64,000 nt of DNA from an uncultured bacterium (GTDB lineage Bacteria; Bacillota_I; Bacilli_A; Acholeplasmatales; Anaeroplasmataceae): assembly GCA_949291115.1 (NCBI GenBank), contig CASETY010000006.1, positions 1 to 64,000 on the forward strand, written 5' to 3'. This document shows positions 34,887 to 44,524 of the stretch, in pieces. Under the pieces are notes generated by a model, which worked only from the letters and a program-made list of their open reading frames with translations, did no database searches and was not told the origin of the DNA. Position 1 is the stretch's first letter. Each line of letters opens with the position of its first letter. A program made the position numbers and the translations under genes.

Positions 34887-35711
34887 TTATATTTTCATAA
34901 AATCTTGAACTTTTAAGCCTAAATCTTTAGCGAATTTAATGACCGCTTTAACATCATCATTATATAAATTATTAGGATTGTGAGCATCTGCCCCAATTAA
35001 TATTTTTAAATCTTTATATGAACTAGCAATTTTCCAAAATTCTTTTCTAGGATATAACCAATCACTACTATCACCAAAACGACGAGAATTGCTAGGACCA
35101 TTAGCGTTTATTTCTAAATAAACATCGTTTTTAATAGCTTCTTCAATAATCATTTTACTAACTTTTTCACAATGTTTATCAAAAGTGTGACAACCATTTT
35201 CATCTTTGTAACTAAAAAAGAATAAATCAGGATGAACTAAAGTTTTATAAAGACCACTTTTAATACCTTTAATAGCTACATTTGCATAATCATAAATAGT
35301 TTTATAATTAACATCATCATAACTATTTAAAAAATGACCATTAGATTCAAAAAAGTGAATACCTAAATTTAAATAATCTAAATTAGCTTTTAAACCAATA
35401 TAATATTCTTCATGTCCTTCAATATATTCAACTTCTAATCCTTTATATATTTTAATTTTATCACCATATTTTTTAATAGCTTCATCTAAACTTGGTAAAT
35501 AAATATCATAATAATCTTCTAAAGACATTAATCTTTCTAACCAATTATTTTTATACTCTTCTTCACTCATAAATGCAGCTGGTACGTGCCCGTGATCAGA
35601 AATACCTATTTCTTTAAAACCAAGTTCTATAGCTTTTAAAATATAATCTTCTGGCATCCCTACAGCATGATTACATAATTTTGTGTGTGTATGATAATTA
35701 GCCTTTAACAT
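34887..35711 (-). CDS. PHP-domain phosphoesterase (histidinol-phosphatase-like)
   Basis: A 274-residue metal-dependent PHP protein. The HxH motif is YHTHTKLCNH (residues 6-15), then ISDHGH (37-42), KGLEVEYIEG, VHPDLFFFS and IGADAH near 244. This is the HisK family. As no other his genes are visible, the true substrate is uncertain and another phosphoester is possible. It lies 67 bp before the right-hand end of the ABC operon. Confidence 0.85.
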   Translation of the reverse strand: MLKANYHTHTKLCNHAVGMPEDYILKAIELGFKEIGISDHGHVPAAFMSEEEYKNNWLERLMSLEDYYDIYLPSLDEAIKKYGDKIKIYKGLEVEYIEGHEEYYIGLKANLDYLNLGIHFFESNGHFLNSYDDVNYKTIYDYANVAIKGIKSGLYKTLVHPDLFFFSYKDENGCHTFDKHCEKVSKMIIEEAIKNDVYLEINANGPSNSRRFGDSSDWLYPRKEFWKIASSYKDLKILIGADAHNPNNLYNDDVKAVIKFAKDLGLKVQDFMKI

Positions 35712-35778
35712 TCTATTTTCCTTTCTAACTTAAAAATCGTAAGTATATTTTAATTTACCCTTACCGAAAAAGCAAGCA

Positions 35779-38316
35779 TTACATATCATATTTAGATACA
35801 AGCTTAGCTGGACTATTTCTTAAATAAAGCAAAATAGGTAAAATACCGATAACGATATTTATTACATAAATAATTATAAGGCCACTAAAGAAACTTAGAA
35901 AATTTAAATAATAAAATTCAAAAGCTATTATATCTTTTACTAAACTATTTAAAGTAAACATAAATAAGTAAACTAATAAATAACCAAGAGTCGAAGTAAA
36001 TAAAGAAAGCATTATAATATTCTTAATGTATTTAGCATAAAAACTCTTTTTAGTCGCTCCTAAAGAACGATAAATAGCTATATCTCTTTGTTCCTTTAAA
36101 ATTTGGGAACGCATAATTAAGAAAATAAAGCTAACATAAACAACCGCAAGTACACCTAAAACCGCCCCTAAACTAATTAAATCTTCTTGACGGTCTTCTT
36201 CATTAATCCTAATGAGATTATCATAAGCATTAACCACACTAACTTCCGAAGTTAATTCATTATTAATTAAATAATTATTTAAACCATCAAAATCAATAAC
36301 ATAAAATTGTAAATAGTAAGGCCTTACAACATTTATAATAATATCATTTGTATACATTAAAATACTATTATGAGTTTCATTGTAATTACCTTCATATAAG
36401 CCTACTACTTTGATGTCATTAAACAAAGAGTCTACATTGTAAAAGTAATTAACTGGTGCTAAACATTCTTTAGGTGATTCTGGTAATCTACCTTCCACTA
36501 AATTAAAGTCAGTATATTCAATTCCTTGAAAATTTCTATTAGTATCTCTAACATTATTTAAGGTTCTAACTTTATCTTCATCTAAAATAAATAAAGTAGA
36601 TTCATCATAGCCTCTTAAATCATCTAAACTGACTTTACCAACAATTTCTACATTATTATTTTTAATAATAGAACCAACAACATATTTAGAATTAACTAAA
36701 GCATAAGCCTTAATAGTATCATTTGAACCAGCTATTTCTTCACTAACTATGCCACCTTCAAAGTCACCATAATAAACATAATTAGCTATTCCACTATCAT
36801 AATTGTTTTTACTAAGAGTAATATAATTAATTAAATCATAGTCAGGAACGAAACAAGCCTTTCCATTATCTTTAACAATACCAGTAATTTTATATGACTT
36901 TTCATAATTAGAATTCGCAAAAACAATTAATTTTTCACCAACTATTTCTTTATAATTAGTAGTTGAAAAAATATTTTTTGCTAATGTAGTTGTTAAACAT
37001 AAACCGCTATTATCACCAACAATTATTTTACTAGTATTTAAAGAACTTAATAAAGTGATTGATTCATAATTTCTTTTTCCCTCAGCATAAGTATTATCAT
37101 TATCAACTTTAACATAAGTTTTTGCATAACCAAAATAATTTTCAATATACGGACTTATATCATTATAATCTATTCTTTCACTATCATAATTATGATAAAC
37201 AAGTAGTGACTTACCATCTAAAAAAACAAAATTACTAGTGTCAATATGCATTGAATTAAAAAACAAGAAAGTTACAACCGCAAATAAAACCCCTAGAAAA
37301 AGAAAGGCTATTTTCATAAAAAAGTCTCGTTTACGCCTTAAATTAAAGAAATTAATAAAAGCCTCTTTCCAAGTTAATAAAGTACCACTTTTTTTATTAT
37401 CAACAAAAAAGGAAGTGTCATAATTAGTATTATCGTCATAAATGGCTAATTGTTCCCTTTTTTCTTTAACATTATTAGGATTAATTATTTGTAACTTCTT
37501 ATTGCTTACTAAATATAAATTCTTACCTCTTAGAATAATCTTAAGTTCTAATTTAGAAACATCACCATATAAACTTAAACTAACATCATCATTACTTAAA
37601 TCTTTTTTATCATAATCTTCTAAATAAATAACATCATCTAAATAATCTACTTTATTATAATCTAGATTAGTATTATTATCTAAAACATTACCATCAACCA
37701 TTTGAATAATTCGGTCACTATAAACACTAGCTAACTCTTTATTATGAGTAACTAATAATACTAAAGTTGTTTTACTTAAACGCTTTAAAATATTCATTAT
37801 TTCAATGGAATTACGTCTATCTAAATTACCAGTTGGCTCATCAGCTAAAATAATTTTAGTATTTTTTACTAAGGCTCTAGCAATACTAACCCGTTGCATC
37901 TGTCCACCAGATAAATTCTTAGCTAATTTCTTTCTTTGTTTAAACATACCAACCTGTTTTAAAACATAAGAAATTCGTTTATCAACTTCTTCTTTATCTT
38001 TAATACCAATAGTTCTTAAACAAATAGCTAAATTTTCATAAACAGTTAACTCTTCAAACAACAAATAATTTTGAAAAATAAAACCAATATTATCCTGTCT
38101 AAACAAATCTAAAGCTAGTCCTTTATAAGTTTTACCATTATAAGTAATTGTCCCTGCATAAGAATCTAATCCTCCAATTGTGTGTAACAACGTCGTTTTA
38201 CCACAACCAGATTCCCCAACTATACTTATTAGACCATTATCTTCCAAACTTAAACTAACATCTTTTAAAACATGCAGGTTGCCATAATATTTATCTACAT
38301 TTTTTAAATCAAGCAT
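35779..38316 (-). CDS. ABC transporter, fused ATPase and FtsX-type permease (845 aa)
   Basis: A single chain with a MacB/LolD-type ATPase (Walker A GESGCGKTTLLHTI, signature LSGGQMQRVSIARAL, Walker B IILADEPTGNLD, residues 1-220) and, after a linker, a membrane helix near 335, a large extracytoplasmic domain (about 355-720) and three membrane helices ending the FtsX/MacB permease fold. RSLGATKKSFYAKYI near 762 is typical of FtsX permeases. It is the last gene of the operon with the other fused ABC protein, overlapping it by 8 bp. The pair could form a heterodimeric mechanotransmitter acting on the envelope. Confidence 0.88.
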   Translation of the reverse strand: MLDLKNVDKYYGNLHVLKDVSLSLEDNGLISIVGESGCGKTTLLHTIGGLDSYAGTITYNGKTYKGLALDLFRQDNIGFIFQNYLLFEELTVYENLAICLRTIGIKDKEEVDKRISYVLKQVGMFKQRKKLAKNLSGGQMQRVSIARALVKNTKIILADEPTGNLDRRNSIEIMNILKRLSKTTLVLLVTHNKELASVYSDRIIQMVDGNVLDNNTNLDYNKVDYLDDVIYLEDYDKKDLSNDDVSLSLYGDVSKLELKIILRGKNLYLVSNKKLQIINPNNVKEKREQLAIYDDNTNYDTSFFVDNKKSGTLLTWKEAFINFFNLRRKRDFFMKIAFLFLGVLFAVVTFLFFNSMHIDTSNFVFLDGKSLLVYHNYDSERIDYNDISPYIENYFGYAKTYVKVDNDNTYAEGKRNYESITLLSSLNTSKIIVGDNSGLCLTTTLAKNIFSTTNYKEIVGEKLIVFANSNYEKSYKITGIVKDNGKACFVPDYDLINYITLSKNNYDSGIANYVYYGDFEGGIVSEEIAGSNDTIKAYALVNSKYVVGSIIKNNNVEIVGKVSLDDLRGYDESTLFILDEDKVRTLNNVRDTNRNFQGIEYTDFNLVEGRLPESPKECLAPVNYFYNVDSLFNDIKVVGLYEGNYNETHNSILMYTNDIIINVVRPYYLQFYVIDFDGLNNYLINNELTSEVSVVNAYDNLIRINEEDRQEDLISLGAVLGVLAVVYVSFIFLIMRSQILKEQRDIAIYRSLGATKKSFYAKYIKNIIMLSLFTSTLGYLLVYLFMFTLNSLVKDIIAFEFYYLNFLSFFSGLIIIYVINIVIGILPILLYLRNSPAKLVSKYDM

Positions 38317-40330
38317 TTATCTCACCTGCCTTTAATGCCTTAGCATTTGTCTCTTTATATAATCTTCTATTTATTTGATAAGCTAATAATAAAGCAAAGA
38401 TTAACATAATAAAGATAAATACTAAAACAATATATGCATTAATATAACTATAAAGAACAACTTTTAAGCCTAAAATAATACTTAAAATAAAAGTTAATAA
38501 AGATGTAAAAATAACTTCAATAATAACTTCTAAAAATAAAATCTTATGCATATCTTTTTTTAAAACACCAATGTCTCTTAAAATCGCAAAATCTTTAAAT
38601 TTAGAAGTATAAACAATTCTTAATAAAATATATGAAATAAAATAAATTAAAATAACTGGAATCATAAGTAAGATAGTAAAAACAAACACAATTGCTTTTT
38701 CTGCACTATTAGCTTCTAAATTATCACTTGGTCGATATACAAAATAACCTAAATCTTCTAATTTATCTTTAACCTTACTTGCATCACTACTATATAAAGA
38801 AGCTTCATAAACTCCTAAATCATCATAGCCAAAATCAACTGGTAAATAAATAATAGGCGTTAAAATGGTTGAATCATAAACAATATCATAATCAATATCA
38901 ACTTTAAAATGAGAAGATGTAGTAAACGTAATATCGCCATAATCAAGATAACTTGGCGGAATAGCTAGAGTTACTTTTTGACAGTTGATATTTTCTTCTG
39001 ATTTTATAGTAAGTCCTTCATAATTACTAAAAGTCGCATTTAATAAATTAGAAATAGCGTAATCATTTAAAACCTTTAAAGACAAATCATCATAAGTAAC
39101 TATTGATGTTTTTCTTACATCAGCATAGGCTACACCGACAACCTTTTGCCCTAGAATCTCTGCATTAGAAATCATATTCTTATAATAATCAACATTCGAT
39201 TTATTAGAAAAAATGATATTACACTCACCAGACCTAGTAGGTTTTTCACCAATTAAATATAAATAATCAGGCTTAAAATTAAGATAATAAAAATAACCTA
39301 ATAAATCATCTTCGATACCAACATAACTAACATTATTATAAGCTTTAATATTAGAATTAACACTTAAAAGTTCATCCATATCTAAAGCACTCTTATCACT
39401 ATTTTGGATAATTAGATACTTATCACTAGTAGTTATAACAGAATCATTACTACTTCTACTAATATGGCCAAAGTTATAATTAATATTTTGAAACATAGTT
39501 AAAATAAGAAAAGATGATATAAATAAAATAAAGAATAAGAAAAGAGTCTTTTTAGGTGTAGATAAAATATTATTTTTAACAAAATATAATAAATTTTTAA
39601 AACTTAATTTTTGGCTTGTTAAAACCATTTTTTGGCTTTCATCACTATCAACTTCTTTAATCACTTTATCTTCTATAACTTCACCATCTAATAAAGTAAC
39701 TTTTCTTGTGACAATGTCCTTTACTTGTTCATAATTGTGAGTAACTATTAATACTAATTTATCTTTAGCTACTTCTTTTATTAAAGAAATTATCTCTTTA
39801 GCTGTATTACTATCTAGATTACCAGTTGGTTCATCACAAGCTAAAATCTCAGGATCTTTAGCTAAAGCTCTTGCGATAACTACTCTTTGTTTTTGCCCAC
39901 CCGATAACTTTGTGCCTCTGTGTTTTACCCATTTTGTTAAACCAACTTTTTCAATTAATTCTAAGGCTTTTTTCTTCGCATCTTGATAAGCTAAGCCTTT
40001 TATTAAAAGCGGAGCCATAACATTTTCTAAAACAGTATAAGAATCAATAATATTATAATTTTGATAAATAAAACCAACATAATTATTTCTAAAATTGTCT
40101 TTATCGGCCAAATCAAAATAACTTGTTTCTTCACCTTTAAAATATATTTCACCATCTTCATAACTATCATTTGCGCATATTACATTTAATAAGGTAGACT
40201 TACCAGAACCAGATTCGCCTGTAATCGCCACAATATCACCCTTATTAAAACTTAAATTAATATGTTTTAAAGCAGCTGTGATGACACCATTAGAATTATA
40301 ATATTTAGATACATCTACTAACTTAACCAT
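38309..40330 (-). CDS. ABC transporter, fused ATPase and FtsX-type permease (about 673 aa)
   Basis: Same layout as its partner: ATPase (Walker A GESGSGKSTLLNVI, signature LSGGQKQRVVIARAL, Walker B ILACDEPTGNLD) followed by a membrane helix near 270, an extracytoplasmic domain and C-terminal helices. The ATG at 40330 is preferred, because AAAGGAAG lies about 9-10 bp upstream; an in-frame GTG at 40339 is possible. It follows the DUF4250 gene with almost no gap and overlaps the second ABC gene. The substrate is unknown; operon context points to the lipoprotein at 40521. Confidence 0.88.
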   Translation of the reverse strand: MVKLVDVSKYYNSNGVITAALKHINLSFNKGDIVAITGESGSGKSTLLNVICANDSYEDGEIYFKGEETSYFDLADKDNFRNNYVGFIYQNYNIIDSYTVLENVMAPLLIKGLAYQDAKKKALELIEKVGLTKWVKHRGTKLSGGQKQRVVIARALAKDPEILACDEPTGNLDSNTAKEIISLIKEVAKDKLVLIVTHNYEQVKDIVTRKVTLLDGEVIEDKVIKEVDSDESQKMVLTSQKLSFKNLLYFVKNNILSTPKKTLFLFFILFISSFLILTMFQNINYNFGHISRSSNDSVITTSDKYLIIQNSDKSALDMDELLSVNSNIKAYNNVSYVGIEDDLLGYFYYLNFKPDYLYLIGEKPTRSGECNIIFSNKSNVDYYKNMISNAEILGQKVVGVAYADVRKTSIVTYDDLSLKVLNDYAISNLLNATFSNYEGLTIKSEENINCQKVTLAIPPSYLDYGDITFTTSSHFKVDIDYDIVYDSTILTPIIYLPVDFGYDDLGVYEASLYSSDASKVKDKLEDLGYFVYRPSDNLEANSAEKAIVFVFTILLMIPVILIYFISYILLRIVYTSKFKDFAILRDIGVLKKDMHKILFLEVIIEVIFTSLLTFILSIILGLKVVLYSYINAYIVLVFIFIMLIFALLLAYQINRRLYKETNAKALKAGEINA

Positions 40331-40344
40331 AACTACCACTTCCT

Positions 40345-40524
40345 TTAACTTTTATAAATAAACTGATTCACCTTATCATCATAAAAGTAATTAATTTTTT
40401 CTAAAACTTTTCTAACTTCCTCTTCATCATAATCTAAATCTTCACATAATAAAGCTAAACTATCATAAGCATCTCTTAGTTTAGTATTTATAAAAGATAA
40501 TAAAATATTAGGATCACTTATCAT
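40345..40524 (-). CDS. DUF4250-family small protein
   Basis: A 59-residue protein beginning MISDPNILLSFINTKLRDAY and containing LCEDLDYDEEEVRKVLEKI, which I recognise as the DUF4250 pattern (LLS-N--LRD-Y-SL--LC-DL). It is acidic and cytoplasmic. Its ATG overlaps the TGA of the upstream lipoprotein gene (ATGA), so translation is coupled, and the ABC gene follows about 14 bp later. The family has no known function. It does not look like barstar, despite sitting next to a barnase-like gene. Confidence 0.8.
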   Translation of the reverse strand: MISDPNILLSFINTKLRDAYDSLALLCEDLDYDEEEVRKVLEKINYFYDDKVNQFIYKS

Positions 40525-41612
40525 AAAAAAGCCCTCCTTATAACATCAACATAAGGTGTTGGATTATATTTTTCATCACTAGAAAGCTGGCCACCACCTG
40601 TGATATTACCAAACATTTGACCAAAACCACCCTCATAATTTAAATATTCTTGAAAATCATTATAATGATTATAAGTATAAAAAACATATCTTTCATCAGG
40701 ATCAACTATATTATTACCATCAACATCATATCTAGTATAAACGATACGAGCAGCCCCTCTTGTTATAGATATTCCGTTATTATAAAGCTTAGCTTGATAA
40801 TATGGATCACAAGTAGTGCCTGTCGTTCCTAAGTCTATTTCATAATAATCATATATTTTGCCAGTTCCTGGTAATAATGGTTCATATGGGTATTTTTCTG
40901 TATCACAAGAAAAATAAGTATTGTTCAGTCTTAAATATTCTTTCCAAGCACTATATGTTGGCTTTAAACTTTTACCACTTACATAATTAACAGGTACATC
41001 ACCAAAAGCTAACAAATAAGCACATACTTCTTCTAAGGTAATGTAAGCCCCTCCTTTAAAAACATGATCAACTACATTACCATAACCATCTAAAATATAA
41101 TAAGTATTATAATCATCACTATAATAATAAGTTGTATTCCTTATAAAAAGATTATTTTCTTTTGGTTGATAACCTGCCAAAGTAGGCGCTTCATCAGGAA
41201 CAACAATATCACCACTCATTAAAAAATTAGCGGTTCTAAAACAAGCTTCTTCATAAGTCCTTGCCTCTTCATAGTCAGTATAAAAATCTTCTTCATTCGT
41301 AAATTCATAGGTTATCTCTTCTTCAATAACCTTAATTATAATACTAGAACTATATTCACCTAAACTTAAATCAACAATACTTTCACCAACAGATAAGGCC
41401 TTAACTAAGCCAATTTCACTAACTGTTATATTATCAGCTTCTGTCTTAAAAGAAACTTTACCTTCTAAATTATTAATTTCACTTTCAATTTGATAAGTAT
41501 CACCAACATTAATAGTAACATCATCAAATGTCGCATCTAAACTTGGCTCATTTTTATCTTTACAACCAGTTACCGTAAATAATAAAATTATAAACATTAT
41601 TAAAATACGCAT
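40521..41612 (-). CDS. Lipoprotein with barnase-like ribonuclease domain
   Basis: A 363-residue lipoprotein (lipobox VTGC, Cys17). Residues 25-100 look like a BIG2/Ig-like domain (VNVGDTYQI-type start, ending SSIIIKVIEEE). Residues 160-325 resemble barnase: YITLEEVCAYLLAFGDVPVNYV aligns with the first helices, E258 in YYEID with the catalytic Glu73, R285/R289 with Arg83/Arg87, and H316 in YNHYNDF with His102. Between R289 and H316 is an extra loop DVDGNNIVDPDE (296-307), a perfect EF-hand-type calcium pattern. It is probably a membrane-tethered, possibly calcium-dependent RNase. It heads the operon with DUF4250 and two ABC proteins. Confidence 0.7.
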   Translation of the reverse strand: MRILIMFIILLFTVTGCKDKNEPSLDATFDDVTINVGDTYQIESEINNLEGKVSFKTEADNITVSEIGLVKALSVGESIVDLSLGEYSSSIIIKVIEEEITYEFTNEEDFYTDYEEARTYEEACFRTANFLMSGDIVVPDEAPTLAGYQPKENNLFIRNTTYYYSDDYNTYYILDGYGNVVDHVFKGGAYITLEEVCAYLLAFGDVPVNYVSGKSLKPTYSAWKEYLRLNNTYFSCDTEKYPYEPLLPGTGKIYDYYEIDLGTTGTTCDPYYQAKLYNNGISITRGAARIVYTRYDVDGNNIVDPDERYVFYTYNHYNDFQEYLNYEGGFGQMFGNITGGGQLSSDEKYNPTPYVDVIRRAFL

Positions 41613-41629
41613 AAAAACACCTCAACTAA

Positions 41630-41638
41630 ATTATAGCA
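41630..41638 (-). promoter_or_regulatory. Extended -10 promoter of the lipoprotein/ABC operon
   Basis: TGCTATAAT on the minus strand matches the extended -10 (TGnTATAAT), 18 bp before the operon's first ATG. No good -35 is visible. Confidence 0.5.
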
Positions 41639-41683
41639 CAATCAAACATAGAAAAATATATAATTATTTTAGATAAATACAGT

Positions 41684-41712
41684 AAAAAAACCTGTAGTTT
41701 TTATCCTACAGG
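41684..41712 (-). terminator. Terminator after the 145-aa protein gene
   Basis: CCTGTAG / CTACAGG hairpin with an eight-base loop and seven T residues on the minus strand. Confidence 0.85.
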
Positions 41713-41734
41713 CCTTCACATATTAACTTAAAAA

Positions 41735-42172
41735 TTATTTATTAAACCAATCAGGAAAATCTAAACCAGCAATTTGATAACCTTCTAAAAATTCATGTTC
41801 CAAACTATATTTATTAAGATAATGCTTAGAAATACTGCAGTAACAATCTTCATAATAAATTAATATTCTCCTGTCGTCAGCTATTTTAAGACCACGCCAT
41901 TCTATTCTATAACGATAATTTTCTATAAAATCATTAACTTCATCTAAATATTCTTCACTAACTTCTCGATCAACACTAGATGCGCCGTTAGAAACCTCCC
42001 ATTCAGCATCATCATCTAAGCTTAAATCTTGATAATAAACTTTAACTATATCTTCATCTGGTAAAAAAGAACTTATCTTTCTTGGAACATAATAATAAGT
42101 TACCCATACAATTGGCCCAATTAATAATAATAGTAAAACAACCAAAATAATTATCTTTATTTTTTTAGCCAT
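41735..42172 (-). CDS. Hypothetical single-pass membrane protein
   Basis: A 145-residue protein with an N-terminal membrane anchor (MAKKIKIIILVVLLLLLIGPIVWVTYYYV) and an acidic extracytoplasmic part (about 30-145), with Cys residues in EDCYCSISKH. No family is recognised. It is preceded by a GGAGATGG ribosome-binding site and followed by a strong terminator. The neighbouring membrane protein at 42304 is about 130 bp upstream and ends without a clear terminator, so the two could be one transcript. Confidence 0.65.
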   Translation of the reverse strand: MAKKIKIIILVVLLLLLIGPIVWVTYYYVPRKISSFLPDEDIVKVYYQDLSLDDDAEWEVSNGASSVDREVSEEYLDEVNDFIENYRYRIEWRGLKIADDRRILIYYEDCYCSISKHYLNKYSLEHEFLEGYQIAGLDFPDWFNK

Positions 42173-42303
42173 AACTAGCCATCTCCTTCTATATATGATT
42201 CTTGAATGTGTCCTTCTAATTTTATTGTAATCTTTTTTTTATTTATGTCAACACTAAAAAACTACTTGTAATATTTAACTACCACAAATACTTCTTAACA
42301 TAA

Positions 42304-42837
42304 TTATATATTTTCTCTTTTTATTCTTATAAAATCATCTACTATTAGATATGTGCATAAAGCGAATTGACATCCATATAAACAAGCAAGAATTGCATAC
42401 TTGATATTATCGTGTTCTTGAGTAGAAGGATAAGTTCCGTAACAAATAGCTATTATAAATATAACAACAAAAAGTATAACAATTAAAACTTTAAAAATAA
42501 CTTCTAATAATAACTTATTACCAGTAGTTGAAAACAAAGTATAGCACCATATTATTATTGAAAAATAACAAATCATATAAAAAATTTCAAAATTATAACT
42601 AGAAACATAACCGCCAAAATAAGCTATTAACATAAATATAACAGTTGAACCTAAAACTATAAATAATTTATATATTTTATTAATATTTATAAATTTTAAA
42701 GTTAATGTTAATAAAATCCCAAAAGGTACAGCGACAATAAAAATTACGCCGTTATCGCCAACAAAAGAATCTACTAATCCATAAACTAAGCAAACTAAGC
42801 TTAATAAACCAAATAAAATAGGCCACTTATATTTCAT
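42304..42837 (-). CDS. Hypothetical multi-pass membrane protein
   Basis: A 177-residue protein with about five hydrophobic segments (roughly 5-22, 26-47, 57-77, 84-105, 110-132) and another near 145-167. No family is recognised. It has a GGAGATGG ribosome-binding site, and both this and the next gene share the same GAT/GGAGATGG start context. Codon use matches the neighbours. The 42838-43028 stretch upstream is AT-rich, with no other gene. Confidence 0.65.
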   Translation of the reverse strand: MKYKWPILFGLLSLVCLVYGLVDSFVGDNGVIFIVAVPFGILLTLTLKFININKIYKLFIVLGSTVIFMLIAYFGGYVSSYNFEIFYMICYFSIIIWCYTLFSTTGNKLLLEVIFKVLIVILFVVIFIIAICYGTYPSTQEHDNIKYAILACLYGCQFALCTYLIVDDFIRIKRENI

Positions 42838-43028
42838 AACTATCCATCTCCTTTAATCTAATCTTCTATTTAAATTATAAACCTATAAAGTATGCTTGTC
42901 AAATTAATTTATATTTTATTATATAATTCTAAAAATCTATTTTTTTTGAATAATATTCAAAAAAGGACTATTTTAAATACTCTATTGAATTTAATTTTTT
43001 TAAAAATTAAAATAAATAATAATATAAC

Positions 43029-43056
43029 AAAAAAAAGATGAGCTTAAACCCATCTT
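43029..43056 (-). terminator. glnA terminator
   Basis: AAGATG / CATCTT with a ten-base loop, then an eight-T run on the minus strand after the glnA stop. Confidence 0.85.
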
Positions 43057-43071
43057 TATCTATAATTTATA

Positions 43072-44424
43072 TTAATAACGCATTAAATAAGTTTTAATTT
43101 CCCATTCTGTTACTTGTGTACGATAACGATCCCATTCAATTGATTTGGCTTGGATAAGTTTTTCAGTAATATGTTCACCTACTGCTTCTTGCATCAATTT
43201 ATCTTGTTTGAAAGCTTTAATGGCTTCATGTAAATTAGCAGGTAATGAATCAACACCTTTTTTCTTACGATCTTCATCGGTCATTTTAAATAAATTATCA
43301 TAAATTGGTTGAACTTTTTTACAATTACCTTTTACACCATCTAGGCCAGCTACTAAAATTGCTGACATAGCTAAATATGGATTAGCGGCAACGTCAACAC
43401 TTCTAACTTCTGTTCTTGTTTTTAAGCCACGGGCAGCTGGAATTCTTATCATTGTTGAACGGTTAGAATCACTCCATGATATATAACAAGGAGCTTCAAA
43501 TCCTGGCACAATTCTTTTATAAGAGTTGACAATTGGATTTGTTAATAGACAAAAACCTTTCGCATGATCTAAAATACCAGAAATCCAGTTTAAACATAAT
43601 TCAGAAAGACCATTCTTAGCATTTTCATCGTAAAAAGCATTCTTACCATCTTCTTTTACTAATGAACAGTTCGCATGCATACCAGAACCGTTAATACCAG
43701 CAATAGGTTTTGGCATAAATGTCGCATGTAAACCATGACGTCTAGCTACATTCTTAACCACAATCTTAAATGTTTGTACATGATCGCATGCTTCTAAAAC
43801 AGAATCAAAGCGGAAATTAATTTCATGTTGAGATTTACTAACTTCATGATGAGCAGCTTCTACTACAAACCCAATTCTTTGTAACTCAGCTACAATATCA
43901 CGTCTACAATCTTCTGCACAATCTATTGGTGATAAATCAAAATAACCACCATTGTCATTGAAATTTAAAGTTGGATTGCCCTTTTCATCTAATTTAAATA
44001 AGAAAAACTCTGGTTCTAAACCAACGTTAAATGACTTAAAACCCATTGCATTCATTTTCTTAACATTACGTTTTAACACACCTCTAGGATCCCCTTCAAA
44101 AGGAATGTGTTTACCATCTTTACCAGGACGATAGATATCACAAATAAAACGAGCTACTTTCCCATATGAGTTATTTTCCCAACTTAATACTAAGAAAGTA
44201 TCTAAATCTGGATGTAAAAACATATCAGCTTCATAAATACGTACAAAACCTTCAATTGAAGAACCATCAAACATAACGTTGTTATCTAAGGCATCTTCCA
44301 AACGCGTAATTGGAATTTCAACATTCTTTACAGTACCTAAAATGTCTGTAAATTGCATTCTAATGTAGTGAATATTTTCCTCCTTGCAGATTCTTCTAAT
44401 GTCTTCTTTTGTGTAGTGTTGCAT
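43072..44424 (-). CDS. glnA: Glutamine synthetase type I-alpha
   Basis: Makes glutamine, the nitrogen donor for PurF, PurL and GuaA in this window. The 450-residue enzyme shows [17 protein letters not shown] (including the Arg that mediates feedback inhibition in Bacillus GlnA), [36 protein letters not shown], and [13 protein letters not shown]. The length and absence of the adenylylation-type insertion fit the I-alpha class. It is a single gene with a consensus promoter and a 100-bp leader that carries candidate ANTAR hairpins and a terminator. No glnR lies next to it. Confidence 0.97.
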   Translation of the reverse strand: MQHYTKEDIRRICKEENIHYIRMQFTDILGTVKNVEIPITRLEDALDNNVMFDGSSIEGFVRIYEADMFLHPDLDTFLVLSWENNSYGKVARFICDIYRPGKDGKHIPFEGDPRGVLKRNVKKMNAMGFKSFNVGLEPEFFLFKLDEKGNPTLNFNDNGGYFDLSPIDCAEDCRRDIVAELQRIGFVVEAAHHEVSKSQHEINFRFDSVLEACDHVQTFKIVVKNVARRHGLHATFMPKPIAGINGSGMHANCSLVKEDGKNAFYDENAKNGLSELCLNWISGILDHAKGFCLLTNPIVNSYKRIVPGFEAPCYISWSDSNRSTMIRIPAARGLKTRTEVRSVDVAANPYLAMSAILVAGLDGVKGNCKKVQPIYDNLFKMTDEDRKKKGVDSLPANLHEAIKAFKQDKLMQEAVGEHITEKLIQAKSIEWDRYRTQVTEWEIKTYLMRY

Positions 44425-44452
44425 AATTTCCCCTTCTTTTTAATCAAAATAA

Positions 44453-44517
44453 AAGGTCGCAAAAAAACTTGCGACCTTGCATTTCGAATTTTTTTATTAT
44501 TTTGAGCCCCATTGCTC
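44453..44517 (-). promoter_or_regulatory. glnA leader: candidate ANTAR dual hexaloop and terminator
   Basis: On the minus strand, hairpin 1 is TGAGC-AATGGG-GCTCA (44503-44518). Hairpin 2 is TGC-AAGGTC-GCA (44470-44481). Both hexaloops carry A at position 1 and G at position 4, the conserved bases of ANTAR target RNAs. Hairpin 2 overlaps the 5' arm of a strong terminator AAGGTCGCAA/TTGCGACCTT (44453-44478) followed by T-rich sequence. Binding of the two hairpins by an ANTAR protein would prevent the terminator. The 3-bp stem of hairpin 2 is short, which lowers confidence. Confidence 0.65.
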
Positions 44518-44524
44518 ATTTGTT

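Noticed and set aside
40345-40524. DUF4250 protein as a barstar-type inhibitor
   Set aside because: The 59-residue sequence matches DUF4250 and shares nothing with barstar apart from position and acidity.
44337-44519. 60-residue minus-strand ORF upstream of glnA
   Set aside because: It overlaps glnA and the leader hairpins in another frame, has a low-complexity sequence, and lacks a ribosome-binding site.
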